62,826 nucleotides of DNA. It comes from Rhodopirellula europaea 6C (GTDB taxonomy: Bacteria; Planctomycetota; Planctomycetia; Pirellulales; Pirellulaceae). The DNA lies in NCBI RefSeq assembly GCF_000338295.1, contig NZ_ANMO01000271.1:1-62826 (forward strand). Reading direction: 5' to 3'. Under the pieces are notes generated by a model, which worked only from the letters and a program-made list of their open reading frames with translations, did no database searches and was not told where the DNA came from. Below, one piece after another: positions 1-8,610 of the stretch (position 1 is its first letter; each line of letters starts with the position of its first letter). The position numbers and the translations under genes were made by a program.

Positions 1-34
1 AGAGGTTCTCAAATGCTGAAACCCGCTAAAACGA

Positions 35-75
35 CGGCACGATAAACTGCACGACCTCTTTGGGAGGGGGGAGAC
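35..75. repeat. Partial copy of a dispersed repeat end
   Basis: The 15 bases AAACTGCACGACCTC (44-58), preceded by CGGCAC and followed by a G-rich GGGAGG run, also occur at 37909-37923 in the same order. There they form the right terminal inverted repeat of a MITE-like element. This is therefore probably one end of another copy, the rest lying left of the window or decayed. The remaining bases 76-410 show no credible gene; short open frames on both strands lack a convincing start and composition. Confidence 0.5.
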
Positions 76-410
76 AGGTTGTGTCGCCGGTGCTGTTCAG
101 GAAGCAAAGTTGCATGCGTTTTCAGAACGCCAATAGCAAACGTTCCACAGTCCAAGCGTTCTCCTCACGGTAGGTGTACCGCCAGCCAGAAGGCTGACGC
201 TCGTTGACAGAGGGAATCGCATTTTGCTGCGAATGTTCACGGTGGTGGGTGACGGTCAACCAAGGAGAAAGCCAGCATGAAGCTGACGCATACCACACTG
301 GCCCACAACGCCAATTCACCGAACTGAGGGATCAGTTTGATCGATTCTTCCATGCGGCGAACTCTCTTTTTGGTTTGAATCATTCACGTAGACACGCTGG
401 CAGTTCAACG

Positions 411-1016
411 TCATTTGGATGGATTGGTTTCCGTGCGATTGCATTCGTGAATGGTGACGACCACTGCGGTGAGTTGCTTCGATCCAATGGTTGACACGAG
501 TCGCATCTTGCCAGGAACACAGACAAGGGTCGTTTGGATGGTGCTGTTCAGAATGTCGGGCTTCGAGTCGCCCTTTGTGTCGTCTTCGATACGTGCTGTT
601 ATATAGTCGATGTTGACCAATGCGCCTCGAGGGTCCTCTCCCATTTGAATCCGAAGGGTGGTTCCAATTTCGATATCCTTGGTTTGGCGAGTGGTGACAT
701 CACCACGCGTCATCGTGGAGGTCACCACTGCGACCTGTTTTCCTTTTCGAACGTTACTCGGCATGTTAGGCATCGCGATCAGTCGGATCGTTTCGATTGG
801 CTTGGCGCCGGACTGAAGGATGGTCTGAATCACTTCGGCTTCGTTCATACCGATCGCGATGGGTTCTTGGAGCTCAAATTCGGAAAGCTCGACGCAATAC
901 TGAGTTGAATCCGATTGAGGTTCGTTAGTTGCTTCCGCGATGGCAGCAACCTCGTCGCCGTGTAGGATTCCATTGAGAATGAAAAGCGAAGCAAGCAAGA
1001 TCGAAAAGGATTTCAT
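411..1016 (-). CDS. Small exported secretin-like protein
   Basis: This 201-residue protein has a Sec signal peptide (MKSFSILLASLFILNGILHG) and no other membrane segment. Its body alternates short predicted beta strands in the order seen in the core domain of type II/III secretins: a polar 'GKQVAVV' strand, an 'IGTTLRIQMGEDPRG' turn, 'ALVNIDYITARI', then a late 'VPGKMRLVSTIG' loop and a closing 'LTAVVVTIH' strand. The exported protein at 45689-46282 shows the same succession. The function is not known; stand-alone secretin-like domains are an inference from pattern, without a search. The ATG is the only sensible start because the signal peptide follows directly. It is the last of a run of minus-strand genes and has no obvious operon partner. 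Confidence 0.6.
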   Translation of the reverse strand: MKSFSILLASLFILNGILHGDEVAAIAEATNEPQSDSTQYCVELSEFELQEPIAIGMNEAEVIQTILQSGAKPIETIRLIAMPNMPSNVRKGKQVAVVTSTMTRGDVTTRQTKDIEIGTTLRIQMGEDPRGALVNIDYITARIEDDTKGDSKPDILNSTIQTTLVCVPGKMRLVSTIGSKQLTAVVVTIHECNRTETNPSK

Positions 1017-1459
1017 TTGAGCTTCCGATGTTGAAGGGTAGGAGGCATCTCATTCGACAGGACAATCCGTCAACCCTTGTTTGATCTGTCCGGGCGATCG
1101 GTCCAGCAATTTGGCAGTGATCTTCTCTCTGACGATTCTGGCCGAATGATGCGACGGGAGTCTTTTTGACTTGGATCCGCTGAGGACAATGCGTCGAACA
1201 AAGAGCGTCAATCGATGCATCTGATATTAGCGAACCTCGCATGGACATGTGGGGCGAAGGGGTATCGCGAGCCAAAGCGAGACGAGAATCGTTGATGGGA
1301 GGATCAGCAATAACCGGGCGTTGGCTCAGTGTTTGGTGGATCCAATGTCGGGTTTCTTGGTTGTCTTCGCTGTGTGGCGGATCTGCATGAACGCGCCTGC
1401 GATCGCGAGCAGCCATCCCAAGGTTTGTAAGCACGTGAGCGGGAGTCATTGGGCTTTAT
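1017..1459. other. Intergenic stretch, possible decayed small membrane ORF
   Basis: No intact gene is supported here. On the minus strand, 1421-1227 reads as a 65-codon frame from a TTG with two hydrophobic stretches (LGWLLAIAGAF and LLLILPSTILVSLWLAI), interrupted by an in-frame TGA at 1328-1326. It could be a decayed two-helix membrane protein, but this may also be chance. Confidence 0.3.
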
Positions 1460-1521
1460 CACGTAGCGGCGTCTCTCCGAGACGCTGTCATTTGCGAGTC
1501 TCAGAGAGACTCGCCTACGTG
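1460..1521. repeat. REP-like palindrome
   Basis: The outer arms CACGTAG and CTACGTG bracket inner arms related to GCGTCTCTC / GAGAGACTCGC, giving a long imperfect inverted repeat. It lies directly downstream of the minus-strand gene ending at 1527, so it may also work as a transcript end. There is no T-run, so it is called a repeat and not a terminator. Confidence 0.65.
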
Positions 1522-1526
1522 AGGTT

Positions 1527-1787
1527 CTACCCGATCATTCCTGCCGAACTGCTTAGCATCAAGGAAATTGCAGCACTGGTTTGGTTGATTGTGAATCGAA
1601 CGGAACCGTCTGGGAAATCAGTGCGGTCTTCATAGATGCCAAGCATCCATTGCTCGCCGAGGAAGGAAAGGAAGGATGCTGCGGCCAGGTAGAGGAGCAG
1701 GTGGGGAAATCGCGTGCGGTATGCACTGAACCCTGCTGCGATGGTGATTGCAAGCAGAGCCGCCACGGGAAGCCATGGACGAAGCAT
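1527..1787 (-). CDS. Small membrane protein, unknown function
   Basis: This 86-residue protein is mostly hydrophobic. It has one clear membrane segment near the N-terminus (residues about 4-21), a second from about 27-45, and a weaker one at the C-terminus. No family is recognised. The ATG lies inside the 3' arm of a 7-bp hairpin (CATCTAC, 8-base loop, GTAGATG; 1785-1806), which could mask translation starts, and no Shine-Dalgarno sequence is visible. It sits 105 bases downstream of the co-oriented gene at 1893-2387. Gene status is likely but not certain because it is short and unrecognised. Confidence 0.5.
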   Translation of the reverse strand: MLRPWLPVAALLAITIAAGFSAYRTRFPHLLLYLAAASFLSFLGEQWMLGIYEDRTDFPDGSVRFTINQTSAAISLMLSSSAGMIG

Positions 1788-1892
1788 CTACAGATAGTGG
1801 TAGATGTTGATCATGTTGAATCCTTTCTGAGTCGTGGGAGCAACAATGCCTGCCGAAACAGTCCAAATGCCGAAAGACTGCTGCCGACCTGC

Positions 1893-2387
1893 TTAACGGG
1901 ATCGAATGTAAACCTCCGATTCGCTTCGTGTGACGTTCCAAACGGAGGCGACTTGATCGTCGAGGTAGACCAGTCGCAGTTCAGCAGAGTAGTCGGTGTC
2001 AGGGACTGTAAGCGAAAGCGAACCCGCAGGAGTGACACGCCAGGAGACACCGCACATCTCCACTTCCATGATTTCCGTGTCGCCAGCCTTGATTCCAAGA
2101 TGAGGCAAGTCCGTTTTGGGCGGACCGCCAATACTTGCGGTTCCAGCCTCCGCGTAAAAGCCAAAGTTCGCAATGCGTGACTCTGAAACAAGGGAATACT
2201 GCCAGCCAACAATCTGATCTTCGGACCAATGGATGGAGGGTGATTGATCGGTTGCGGTCGGGGCTGATGCAGCAATGCGAGAACGATTCAGTGCCCTTCC
2301 AATCTTCAGGAGCGGTTCTGAGAAACCGATGCAAAACACGATGGAAAGAGCAAATAGCCACGAGAATGTTGCTCTTCTACGCCTCAT
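1893..2387 (-). CDS. Signal-anchored protein, unknown function
   Basis: The protein has 164 residues. An N-terminal run of arginines (MRRRRATF) followed by a hydrophobic segment (residues about 9-22) gives a signal anchor or signal peptide. The rest is soluble and mixed alpha/beta, with no recognised motif. The frame stays open upstream, but this ATG is chosen because a strong GGAGGAG lies just before it and the signal sequence begins here. It is followed 105 bases later by another small membrane protein, so the two may share a transcript. The function is unknown. Confidence 0.65.
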   Translation of the reverse strand: MRRRRATFSWLFALSIVFCIGFSEPLLKIGRALNRSRIAASAPTATDQSPSIHWSEDQIVGWQYSLVSESRIANFGFYAEAGTASIGGPPKTDLPHLGIKAGDTEIMEVEMCGVSWRVTPAGSLSLTVPDTDYSAELRLVYLDDQVASVWNVTRSESEVYIRSR

Positions 2388-2390
2388 ACT

Positions 2391-2397
2391 CTCCTCC
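2391..2397 (-). promoter_or_regulatory. Strong Shine-Dalgarno that fixes a start
   Basis: GGAGGAG on the minus strand, three bases before the ATG at 2387-2385, decides the start of the signal-anchored protein against longer upstream readings. Confidence 0.7.
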
Positions 2398-2454
2398 ACA
2401 TATTGCAACAGGCAAGGCTGACCAGTCGTCGTCCAGTATAAGCAGGTTGGCAGC

Positions 2455-2550
2455 GGGGCTTCGGCATTCGAGCTGCTTGGTGAGCGTTGTTGCTTCCACG
2501 AACAACCGGGGCCAACGCCCAACCTGCGCACATTGCTATGCCCGACCATT
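2455..2550 (-). repeat. Dispersed ~95-bp repeat, copy A
   Basis: Read on the minus strand, this stretch contains TTGGGCGTTGGCCCCGGTT (2522-2504). The plus strand at 34270-34288 has the same 19 bases with one mismatch. Similarity extends upstream (ATGxTCGGGCA) and downstream (CGTGGA-GCA and TCxAATGCCGAA). It lies between two minus-strand genes. Confidence 0.55.
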
Positions 2551-2631
2551 CATGCCGACCTGCGTCAAACACATCAACCCCGCGGACTGATCGTTGGGCG
2601 GCCGAGTAATCCAACAGAGTCAGCGCGTCTT

Positions 2632-3261
2632 TCAGTCGACGCGAACAGCCCAAACGCGGACGGTCGGGTTGTTGGCTTTGGTGCCTTCCAGGACGCGGCC
2701 ATTGGGAGAGAGCTTGACGTGGTCCGGTGACAATCTCTTCCATTGGAATTCGTAGACTTGTTCATGCGGGTTGATCAATCGCCAGCTTCCGTTTCCATTC
2801 GTTCGTCCGTTTTCGAGATTGCGGATATCGACGCCATTGCTCCAACGCCAAGTCCCTTGGATTCCTTTGGTGCGTGTAGAAACGCTTGCGTTGGTAGCGG
2901 TCGATTGCGACGTCGCCGGATGAGGCGGAACGATCTCTGTTGCTTCGATTTGTTCGATCTGCTCGCGGACCTGAATCGCTTGATCCAGTTTCCCTTTCTT
3001 GGTTAGGGCTTTTTGCTCCTTGGCCAGTGATTCGACAAGCGTTTGTTGCATCCGTTCTCGTTCAGAAAGGTAGGCTTCTTCCAAGCGAGCGAGATCCTCT
3101 TGGAACTTTCGATCCAGCGACCGGACATCGGTTCCATGTTGATCCAATTCGGCCGCCGTTCGAGCTTCCGAGGATTTCAGTTTCGAAACGTTTTCTTCAC
3201 CCGTAGCCGGCGACATTGGCAAAGCAAACGCGGCAGCGACAGCGAACAATCGGAAGTTCAT
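2632..3261 (-). CDS. Exported coiled-coil protein with C-terminal beta domain
   Basis: The protein has 209 residues. A Sec signal peptide covers about residues 1-21. Residues about 25-108 form a charged heptad-like coiled coil rich in Glu, Lys and Gln. A Thr/Ser linker leads to a C-terminal domain (about 133-209) that begins with GIQGTWRWSNG and ends with TVRVWAVRVD, the kind of small beta domain often seen in planctomycete exported proteins. The ATG has AAAGAG a few bases upstream. No catalytic residues are evident, and a structural periplasmic role is only a guess. An 828-base repeat-rich spacer separates it from the gene upstream. Confidence 0.7.
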   Translation of the reverse strand: MNFRLFAVAAAFALPMSPATGEENVSKLKSSEARTAAELDQHGTDVRSLDRKFQEDLARLEEAYLSERERMQQTLVESLAKEQKALTKKGKLDQAIQVREQIEQIEATEIVPPHPATSQSTATNASVSTRTKGIQGTWRWSNGVDIRNLENGRTNGNGSWRLINPHEQVYEFQWKRLSPDHVKLSPNGRVLEGTKANNPTVRVWAVRVD

Positions 3262-4089
3262 TTTGGCTCTTTCGAAAAATGGGGGGACCCAGGAAAGGGG
3301 CCGATTGTTGTGAATATTCGTTGGGGCGCAACGAAGGTTTCAGGCAAGCGTCTCGAGGGAAGTCGAATCTTGCGCGAGGATCGAGTGTTTTGGGTTCGGA
3401 TCTCGCTCACGGATTTGGGAGTTGTGCTTTGCTTTCAAGGGTCATTCAACCAAAGATCGCAACTTCAAAACTCATGTGCCGGGTTACTAGGATACACCCT
3501 GCAGAGGATTCAGGGGGGTGAGGAATCGGACTGAACCCTTTTTCGCCTGCGCTTCGGGTTTCCAAAGACGAGTTTGAGTTTGTCCTCGCATACCGGCTTG
3601 TCGATTGGGTCGTCAACGAGGTTTCAACGCAGGTAGGATGGGCGCTCTTGCCCGTCGGAATGGCGGATGTCGGCCAGGAGTGGCCAACCTACCGCAAAAT
3701 AAACGAGCCGTTCAGCGTGGCACTGCACTGCATCCCTACGCCGGCCCCATCCGGGGCGACCTTGTTTGTTCCCGCCACTGATCTCGGGGGCTTCTGCCCC
3801 GAGCTACTCACGACGGCCCCTCCGGGGCGCCTTCAGGAATCTCGACGCGTCATGGCTTGTCGATTGAGTCGTCAATGACGTTTCAACGCATGTAGGATGA
3901 GGGCTCTTGCCCGTCGGAGTAGCGGATGTTGGCCAAGAGTGGTCAACCCACAACAAAATCGACAAGAGCATACACTTCGGGTTTCCCGTCAGGAATGATT
4001 GAGTTGTCCAGCTCGTGAGCGAGAGAACTGTTCGAGTTTCTCGCTCACGTGTGGGCGGAGCTCATTGGCTGCCGTTGACGGCCAGGCGA
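3262..4089. other. Repeat-rich intergenic region
   Basis: No gene is supported in these 828 bases between two minus-strand genes. The stretch holds the direct repeat described separately (3596-3959) and GC-rich hairpins between its copies: GCCCC/GGGGC at 3744-3757 and CTCGGGG/CCCCGAG at 3783-3803. A further hairpin built on GGCCCC-TCC-GGGGC lies near 3815-3830. Confidence 0.6.
3596..3959. repeat. Pair of ~105-bp direct repeats enclosing hairpins
   Basis: Copy 1 (3596-3700) and copy 2 (3854-3959) both run GGCTTGTCGATTG-GTCGTCAA, then GTTTCAACGCA-GTAGGATG, then GGCTCTTGCCCGTCGG, then GCGGATGT-GGCCA, and end with an A-rich CAAAAT. They differ by scattered substitutions. The 150 bases between them carry several perfect GC-rich hairpins. 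This looks like a planctomycete intergenic repeat family. No open frame or transposase is present. Confidence 0.75.
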
Positions 4090-5562
4090 TTAGCCTTCGG
4101 CTGGGTCTTTGCCGTTGAGCCATGGACCGCCGTACTGCATATAGTCGGGGTCGCGTTGCTTGCTGCCGTATTCACCAGCGTTCCAGCCTGGGATGTGGGC
4201 GACGGGGCCGCCGTTGGCGGAACGCTCTTCCCACTTGGCTGCCCAACCGGGGTCTTGGTCGGAAATCTTGTGATCTTCGTCCACGAAGAACACTTTGCCT
4301 TGACGGTAGCTTTGGGCACCGAGGTTGACGACCGACATGGCTGCGGCACCAAGGTCAGGTTGGTTGTTGCAAAGCGATGGATCACCGGCTTCGCAAGCAT
4401 CCAACCAGTTGGCGAAGTGAGCCATGGTGGTGTTGTCGATCGGGTTGGTGGTGATCCGCTCGGCTTCTTGTCGAACGTGGGTCACTGGACCGCGTTCAGG
4501 AATGAAGTCAAACCCATCGAAGGATTCGCCGTTGCCGAATGCGAACGTACCGTAGTGGCCACGGATCAGCTGATTGACGCGTGATTCTTGGTTGCACATC
4601 GTCGCGGTGATCAAGCCTTGAACACCTTCGTTGAAGTCGGCGACCACGGTGGCAACGTCTGGCACATCGCGTCCGTCGTACTCCAGGTAAACTCCGCCGG
4701 CACCGACGACGCGACCGGGCACGCGAAGGCCGGTGGCTTTCAACATGGAAGTGGTGCGGTGAACGAACAAGTCCGTGAACATGCCGCTGCCGAAGGGCCA
4801 GAAACGACGCCATTGCTTGTAGACTTCGCGGTCGAAGGGCACGTCTTCCGCAAGGTCATGTTCGGTGCCAAGCCAACGTTTCCAGTCGATGGTTTTGGGA
4901 GTCATGTCAGGCGTGAGTTTGTAGTAACGCCATTGTCCGACGTCGGAGTTGCGGAAGTATTCGGTTTGGAAACCCAAGACTTTGCCGAGTTTGCCTTCGC
5001 GAAGCAACGCGTTGACTTCGTTCCAAACCGGAAGGCTGGTCGACTGCACGCCGACCTGCATGACTTTGCCGCTGGCTCGCCATTTGTCTTCGACGTCGAA
5101 GGCTTCTTGGACCGTCTTCGTCATCGGCTTTTCGCAGTAGACGTTCAGTCCGGCTTCGAGCGCGTCGATGGTTTGGCGATGGTGCCAGTGGTCGGGAGTT
5201 CCGATGCAGACCGCGTCCAGATTTTCTTTCTCGATCATGTCGCGGTAGTCGACGTACTTGGCCGGTTTGGTCTTGGTGGCCTTTTCGATGTAGTCGGCGA
5301 CTTTGTCGCGTTGGGATTCGAAGACTTCCGCGACGGCGACGAGGTCAATTTTGCGACCCGCTTCGTGATGTTTGCAGAGCGATTTGACGTGAGCGCCGAA
5401 ACCGCGGCCACCGGGGCCGATGAAGCCAATTCGCATACGTTCGTTGCTGCCCGCGGGTGCGGCGGAGGCAGGTTGGCTGGTCGTGGTTGCTGCGGTGAGG
5501 GTCGCAGCTGAAATGGTCGCGGCAGCGGCGGAAGTTTTAAGGAATTCGCGTCGGTCGCTCAT
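4090..5562 (-). CDS. Tat-exported Gfo/Idh/MocA family oxidoreductase
   Basis: This 490-residue NAD(P)-dependent oxidoreductase belongs to the Gfo/Idh/MocA family, which typically acts on sugars, inositols or their derivatives. Residues 1-36 are a twin-arginine signal (SDRREFLKTS, then an Ala/Thr-rich stretch). The Rossmann nucleotide-binding loop GFIGPGGRG is at about 46-54, and the EKP motif carrying the family's conserved lysine is at 144-146, within NVYCEKPMTK. The C-terminal half fits the substrate-binding domain. I start at the ATG beginning MSDRREF because the Tat motif then sits at the N-terminus; a longer ATG start at 5607 adds 15 residues. The substrate cannot be read from the sequence. 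Planctomycetes hold many paralogues, probably for polysaccharide catabolism. Confidence 0.93.
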   Translation of the reverse strand: MSDRREFLKTSAAAATISAATLTAATTTSQPASAAPAGSNERMRIGFIGPGGRGFGAHVKSLCKHHEAGRKIDLVAVAEVFESQRDKVADYIEKATKTKPAKYVDYRDMIEKENLDAVCIGTPDHWHHRQTIDALEAGLNVYCEKPMTKTVQEAFDVEDKWRASGKVMQVGVQSTSLPVWNEVNALLREGKLGKVLGFQTEYFRNSDVGQWRYYKLTPDMTPKTIDWKRWLGTEHDLAEDVPFDREVYKQWRRFWPFGSGMFTDLFVHRTTSMLKATGLRVPGRVVGAGGVYLEYDGRDVPDVATVVADFNEGVQGLITATMCNQESRVNQLIRGHYGTFAFGNGESFDGFDFIPERGPVTHVRQEAERITTNPIDNTTMAHFANWLDACEAGDPSLCNNQPDLGAAAMSVVNLGAQSYRQGKVFFVDEDHKISDQDPGWAAKWEERSANGGPVAHIPGWNAGEYGSKQRDPDYMQYGGPWLNGKDPAEG

Positions 5563-5884
5563 GGCGGAGTTTTCCGGGGTTGGGACTGGTGGGTGATTCA
5601 GGCCCATAGATTAACCGCCAAAGGACGTTGGGGCAATTTCCTACGCTAAAGCGTGGTTTGGGGAGTCGCTGATGCGCGGAGCGGGCGAAAGACGCCGAAC
5701 CGCTCGTTGATAACTGGATAGAGACAGGTTGAGAGAGAGCACCCGCGATTGACGCGACTATCAATCGCATGAGTCACGTTGCGTTCACCAGAATGCGTTT
5801 CCGCGAAAACCGGGACTACCGTCCAAACGGCTCATTCATGATGGCGTTGTTGGGTTCAGCAGCGATCGGACCTGAGGAGGCTTT
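5563..5884. other. Intergenic, nothing evident
   Basis: These 322 bases lie between two minus-strand genes. A 7-bp hairpin (GACCTGA/TCAGGTC) overlaps the stop codon of the metalloprotease gene but lacks a T-run. No promoter, RNA or gene could be recognised. Confidence 0.4.
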
Positions 5885-8398
5885 TCAGGTCACCGAGGCG
5901 GCGACGATTTTGGATTCGACGGCGAGGATTTCGCCGAGCGTTTCGTCGTCGCGGAAGATGGCGTCGTTGGTGCGGGAATTTGAGAAACTCGGTTGCGGCG
6001 CGTTCTGAGACGCGAATGAGGAGACCATTGCTCCGTTGGACGCTGTGGAATCCCCGGAGTCAGACGAATTGGAATCGGTAGGGCCGTTTGATTCCGAGGA
6101 CGCGATGTATTCTCCGGCGGGTTCGGATCCACCATCGAGTTCGTTCAGTTTGTTGATGACTCGCAGAGCGTCTAACGCAGAAACATTGCCGTCGTTGGTG
6201 ACATCGATTTTGAAACCGGCGGTTTCGGCAAACGTCAGCGTGCGATCCCCGTTGGCATTCAAGTCGTTGATGACTTGCAGTGCATCCAAGGCCGTTACCA
6301 CTCCGTCGCCGTTGACGTCTTCGCCAAGGTCGGTGTTGTATCGTGGGCTGTCGACTCGTGTGGCGGCTACTGAAACCAGTCCCGCGGTTGTGGTGACTCC
6401 CGATGTGATTTCGCCACCAGACACGGTGATGGTCGCGTCGGCAATCGCGTGGATGACTTGTGTGGGTTGCCAACGCAATTGGTACTGGCCATCCGGCAAA
6501 TTGGTTTGCGTGAATGCTCCCGAAGCATCGGTGACGACTTGCGGTTCGACACCATGACGCACCGCGGTGACTCCGATCGGTGTGTCAGCGTGGCCAGCGA
6601 CTTCGATGCGAGCAATTCGGCCTTCGGGATCAACCAAGGTCAACGTCGAGGCTTCCCCATCGGCGAGACTTCCGCCGGCGGTGTTGCGAATGTCTGTCGT
6701 GACTCGGGTGAGCAAGTTGCCCGAAGCGTCGAAGGCTTGGACACGTCCGTAGCTGTCATCCTGCAGTCCGACAATGTCGACCTCGACGTATCCGACTGGT
6801 TCATCGAAGACGACGTCCAATCCGAGTCGGGAAGTCAGTGCCGGCCACCATCGATTCAGATTCTGATCCATGACGTGGATCAACGATTGATTGTCGAAGA
6901 GCGAGTTCTGTTTGACTTGCACTTCATTGCGAACGTTGTCACCGATGGCGGTGAACGTCATTCCGTTGGCGGCGGGAATGTCCGTGTCCAACGAAACGTC
7001 GTCGACATGGAACGATCCGCTGGCCAATTCGGTTCCGTTGGCGGCCAAGACGTCGAACTGGACTCCCGACAGCAGGGGCTCAAATTCGTTGCGGTTGGAG
7101 TCGTCGTCTTCATCGAGGTAGACAAACCCAGCGACCGGTGCTTCGGCGACGAGTGGCGTTGTGCGGGAAGCGGTCAGCGTTTGGCTGGTGATGCCCGTTG
7201 CGGCATCGATGACTCGCAACGAAACGCTCGTCATCGTCGGTGGAACGTCGAGCGAGAAATCGAACGTCGCCGTGGGACTGTCGGGCGTCTGCAGCGTCGT
7301 CCAATCACCACCATCGATGGAGACTTGCAGTTCGGACACAACATTTAGAGTGATGTCGCTTTGCGGGCCCGAGGGGTTTTCGTTGATCAGCGTTCCCGAA
7401 GAGGCTTCGCCGCGAAAATGCAGTTGGTTGGTTTCGGAGTCGTAGTGGCCGGTGCCTTCGAAGTTCAATGGCACGTCGAGCACATCAAAGATTCCGTCGC
7501 CGTCGGAATCTTGCCAGCCGATCATCGCGAAAGTGGACTCGGGGGAAACGAAGTTTTGGTAACCATTCACCAAGTTGTTTCCACCAGCCATGATGCTGGG
7601 TTGTTGAGTGAATCCGGGTGTCGGATTGTCAAAGGCATTGTCATTGGGCGTGTTGTAATAGCCGCGGCATTGATTGTACGAGCCACCGCCGCTGTATTCA
7701 TCGAGTCCCCAAAAGATGTGCGAGATCTCGTGGGCAAACGTGCGAGCCGGCCGAGTTGAAGGCGCGATCACGTACAGGCCACCGGGGAATGCGAATGCGC
7801 CGGAGAAGGATCCACCGGAGGCAAAGAAGCCATCGGGATCATCTGACGAGTCACTGATGAAGAGTGAGAACGCCCAGTCGGTATCATGCGTTTCGCGTTG
7901 AGAATTGTTGAAGGCGAACATGCCTTCGTCCAATGACAGCGATGACGAGACGCCCATCCCGTCCAGGAACTGCCCCACGTAGGTGCTGTAGTTGTTGCTG
8001 GTTCGGTCGATCGGTTCGATGGGAATTTCAAACGGGTCGTTTGCGAACGTGTCGTCGATCACAAATTCCAGCGAGTGGACCGTGTCCAGTCGATCGAGGG
8101 CCTCCGTCCACCAGTTCAGCCCGACTGTGATCTCTTCCATCACCGCATCGATCTCACCGGCGGTCCAGTTTTGGGTCTTGGTGTCGGTTTGACCGTTTGA
8201 ATCCAAGAAAATCGGTGTGACGGCGACTCGGCCCAAGAAAAACTCGGCTGTGTCGCTGGTCGTTGCACCGACGGGGATGCCAGCCGCCATGACTCGCCGT
8301 GTTTCCAACGGCTGGAGCGTCAGCGGCCGCCGGATCGCTTTGCGGCGACGTTTGGCGATTCGTTGGCTGGTTTTGTTGCTGGAAGCCCGTTTTCGCAT
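5885..8398 (-). CDS. Secreted HExxH metalloprotease with dockerin domain
   Basis: The protein has 837 residues. It starts with a basic region followed by the planctomycete extracellular signal LQPLETRRVMAA (about 28-39). A zincin motif HEISHIFWGLDEY (from about 223) carries the HExxH zinc/base signature plus a Gly and a DEY that could supply the third ligand, as in CLCA-like and M64-like zincins. Beta-rich modules follow, including a segment starting AGFVYLDEDDDSNRNEFE, then a dockerin-like pair of Ca-binding repeats (DVNGDGVVTALDALQVINDL and DVTNDGNVSALDALRVINKL; about 690-755) and a Ser/Asp-rich tail. The frame can be extended to a TTG at 8527, but the ATG at 8398 gives the usual basic N-terminus. 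It lies 212 bases downstream of the giant gene in the same direction. The protease call rests on the motif; the substrate is unknown. Confidence 0.85.
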   Translation of the reverse strand: MRKRASSNKTSQRIAKRRRKAIRRPLTLQPLETRRVMAAGIPVGATTSDTAEFFLGRVAVTPIFLDSNGQTDTKTQNWTAGEIDAVMEEITVGLNWWTEALDRLDTVHSLEFVIDDTFANDPFEIPIEPIDRTSNNYSTYVGQFLDGMGVSSSLSLDEGMFAFNNSQRETHDTDWAFSLFISDSSDDPDGFFASGGSFSGAFAFPGGLYVIAPSTRPARTFAHEISHIFWGLDEYSGGGSYNQCRGYYNTPNDNAFDNPTPGFTQQPSIMAGGNNLVNGYQNFVSPESTFAMIGWQDSDGDGIFDVLDVPLNFEGTGHYDSETNQLHFRGEASSGTLINENPSGPQSDITLNVVSELQVSIDGGDWTTLQTPDSPTATFDFSLDVPPTMTSVSLRVIDAATGITSQTLTASRTTPLVAEAPVAGFVYLDEDDDSNRNEFEPLLSGVQFDVLAANGTELASGSFHVDDVSLDTDIPAANGMTFTAIGDNVRNEVQVKQNSLFDNQSLIHVMDQNLNRWWPALTSRLGLDVVFDEPVGYVEVDIVGLQDDSYGRVQAFDASGNLLTRVTTDIRNTAGGSLADGEASTLTLVDPEGRIARIEVAGHADTPIGVTAVRHGVEPQVVTDASGAFTQTNLPDGQYQLRWQPTQVIHAIADATITVSGGEITSGVTTTAGLVSVAATRVDSPRYNTDLGEDVNGDGVVTALDALQVINDLNANGDRTLTFAETAGFKIDVTNDGNVSALDALRVINKLNELDGGSEPAGEYIASSESNGPTDSNSSDSGDSTASNGAMVSSFASQNAPQPSFSNSRTNDAIFRDDETLGEILAVESKIVAASVT

Positions 8399-8610
8399 GT
8401 CGGCCGATTGCAGGGAAAGCGTTTTGAATCGTGTTTGGCCGCCGTTTCCTAGTCCTTGGAGCCGACGAACGTGCAATTGGTTCCCAAATTCATTGCAGAA
8501 ACGAAACAAGCGTGACGCAAAGTTCAATTGAATACGGTGGAACCGTCCAATCGAACTTTACGTCACGCCCGCGAAAATTGATTTCTGACCGGTGGTTTTC
8601 TTCGCGCCGA

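Noticed and set aside
204-494. Plus-strand 96-codon frame at the left edge
   Set aside because: It overlaps the exported secretin-like gene on the other strand and has no ribosome site or signal.
925-1449. 174-codon minus-strand frame
   Set aside because: It overlaps the secretin-like gene in another frame and its composition is Arg/His-rich, as in shadow frames.
3596-3959. Possible CRISPR array
   Set aside because: There are only two long imperfect copies about 150 bases apart, with no regular short spacer or repeat and no cas gene.
4588-5511. 307-codon plus-strand frame
   Set aside because: It is antisense to the Gfo/Idh/MocA oxidoreductase and has no motif.
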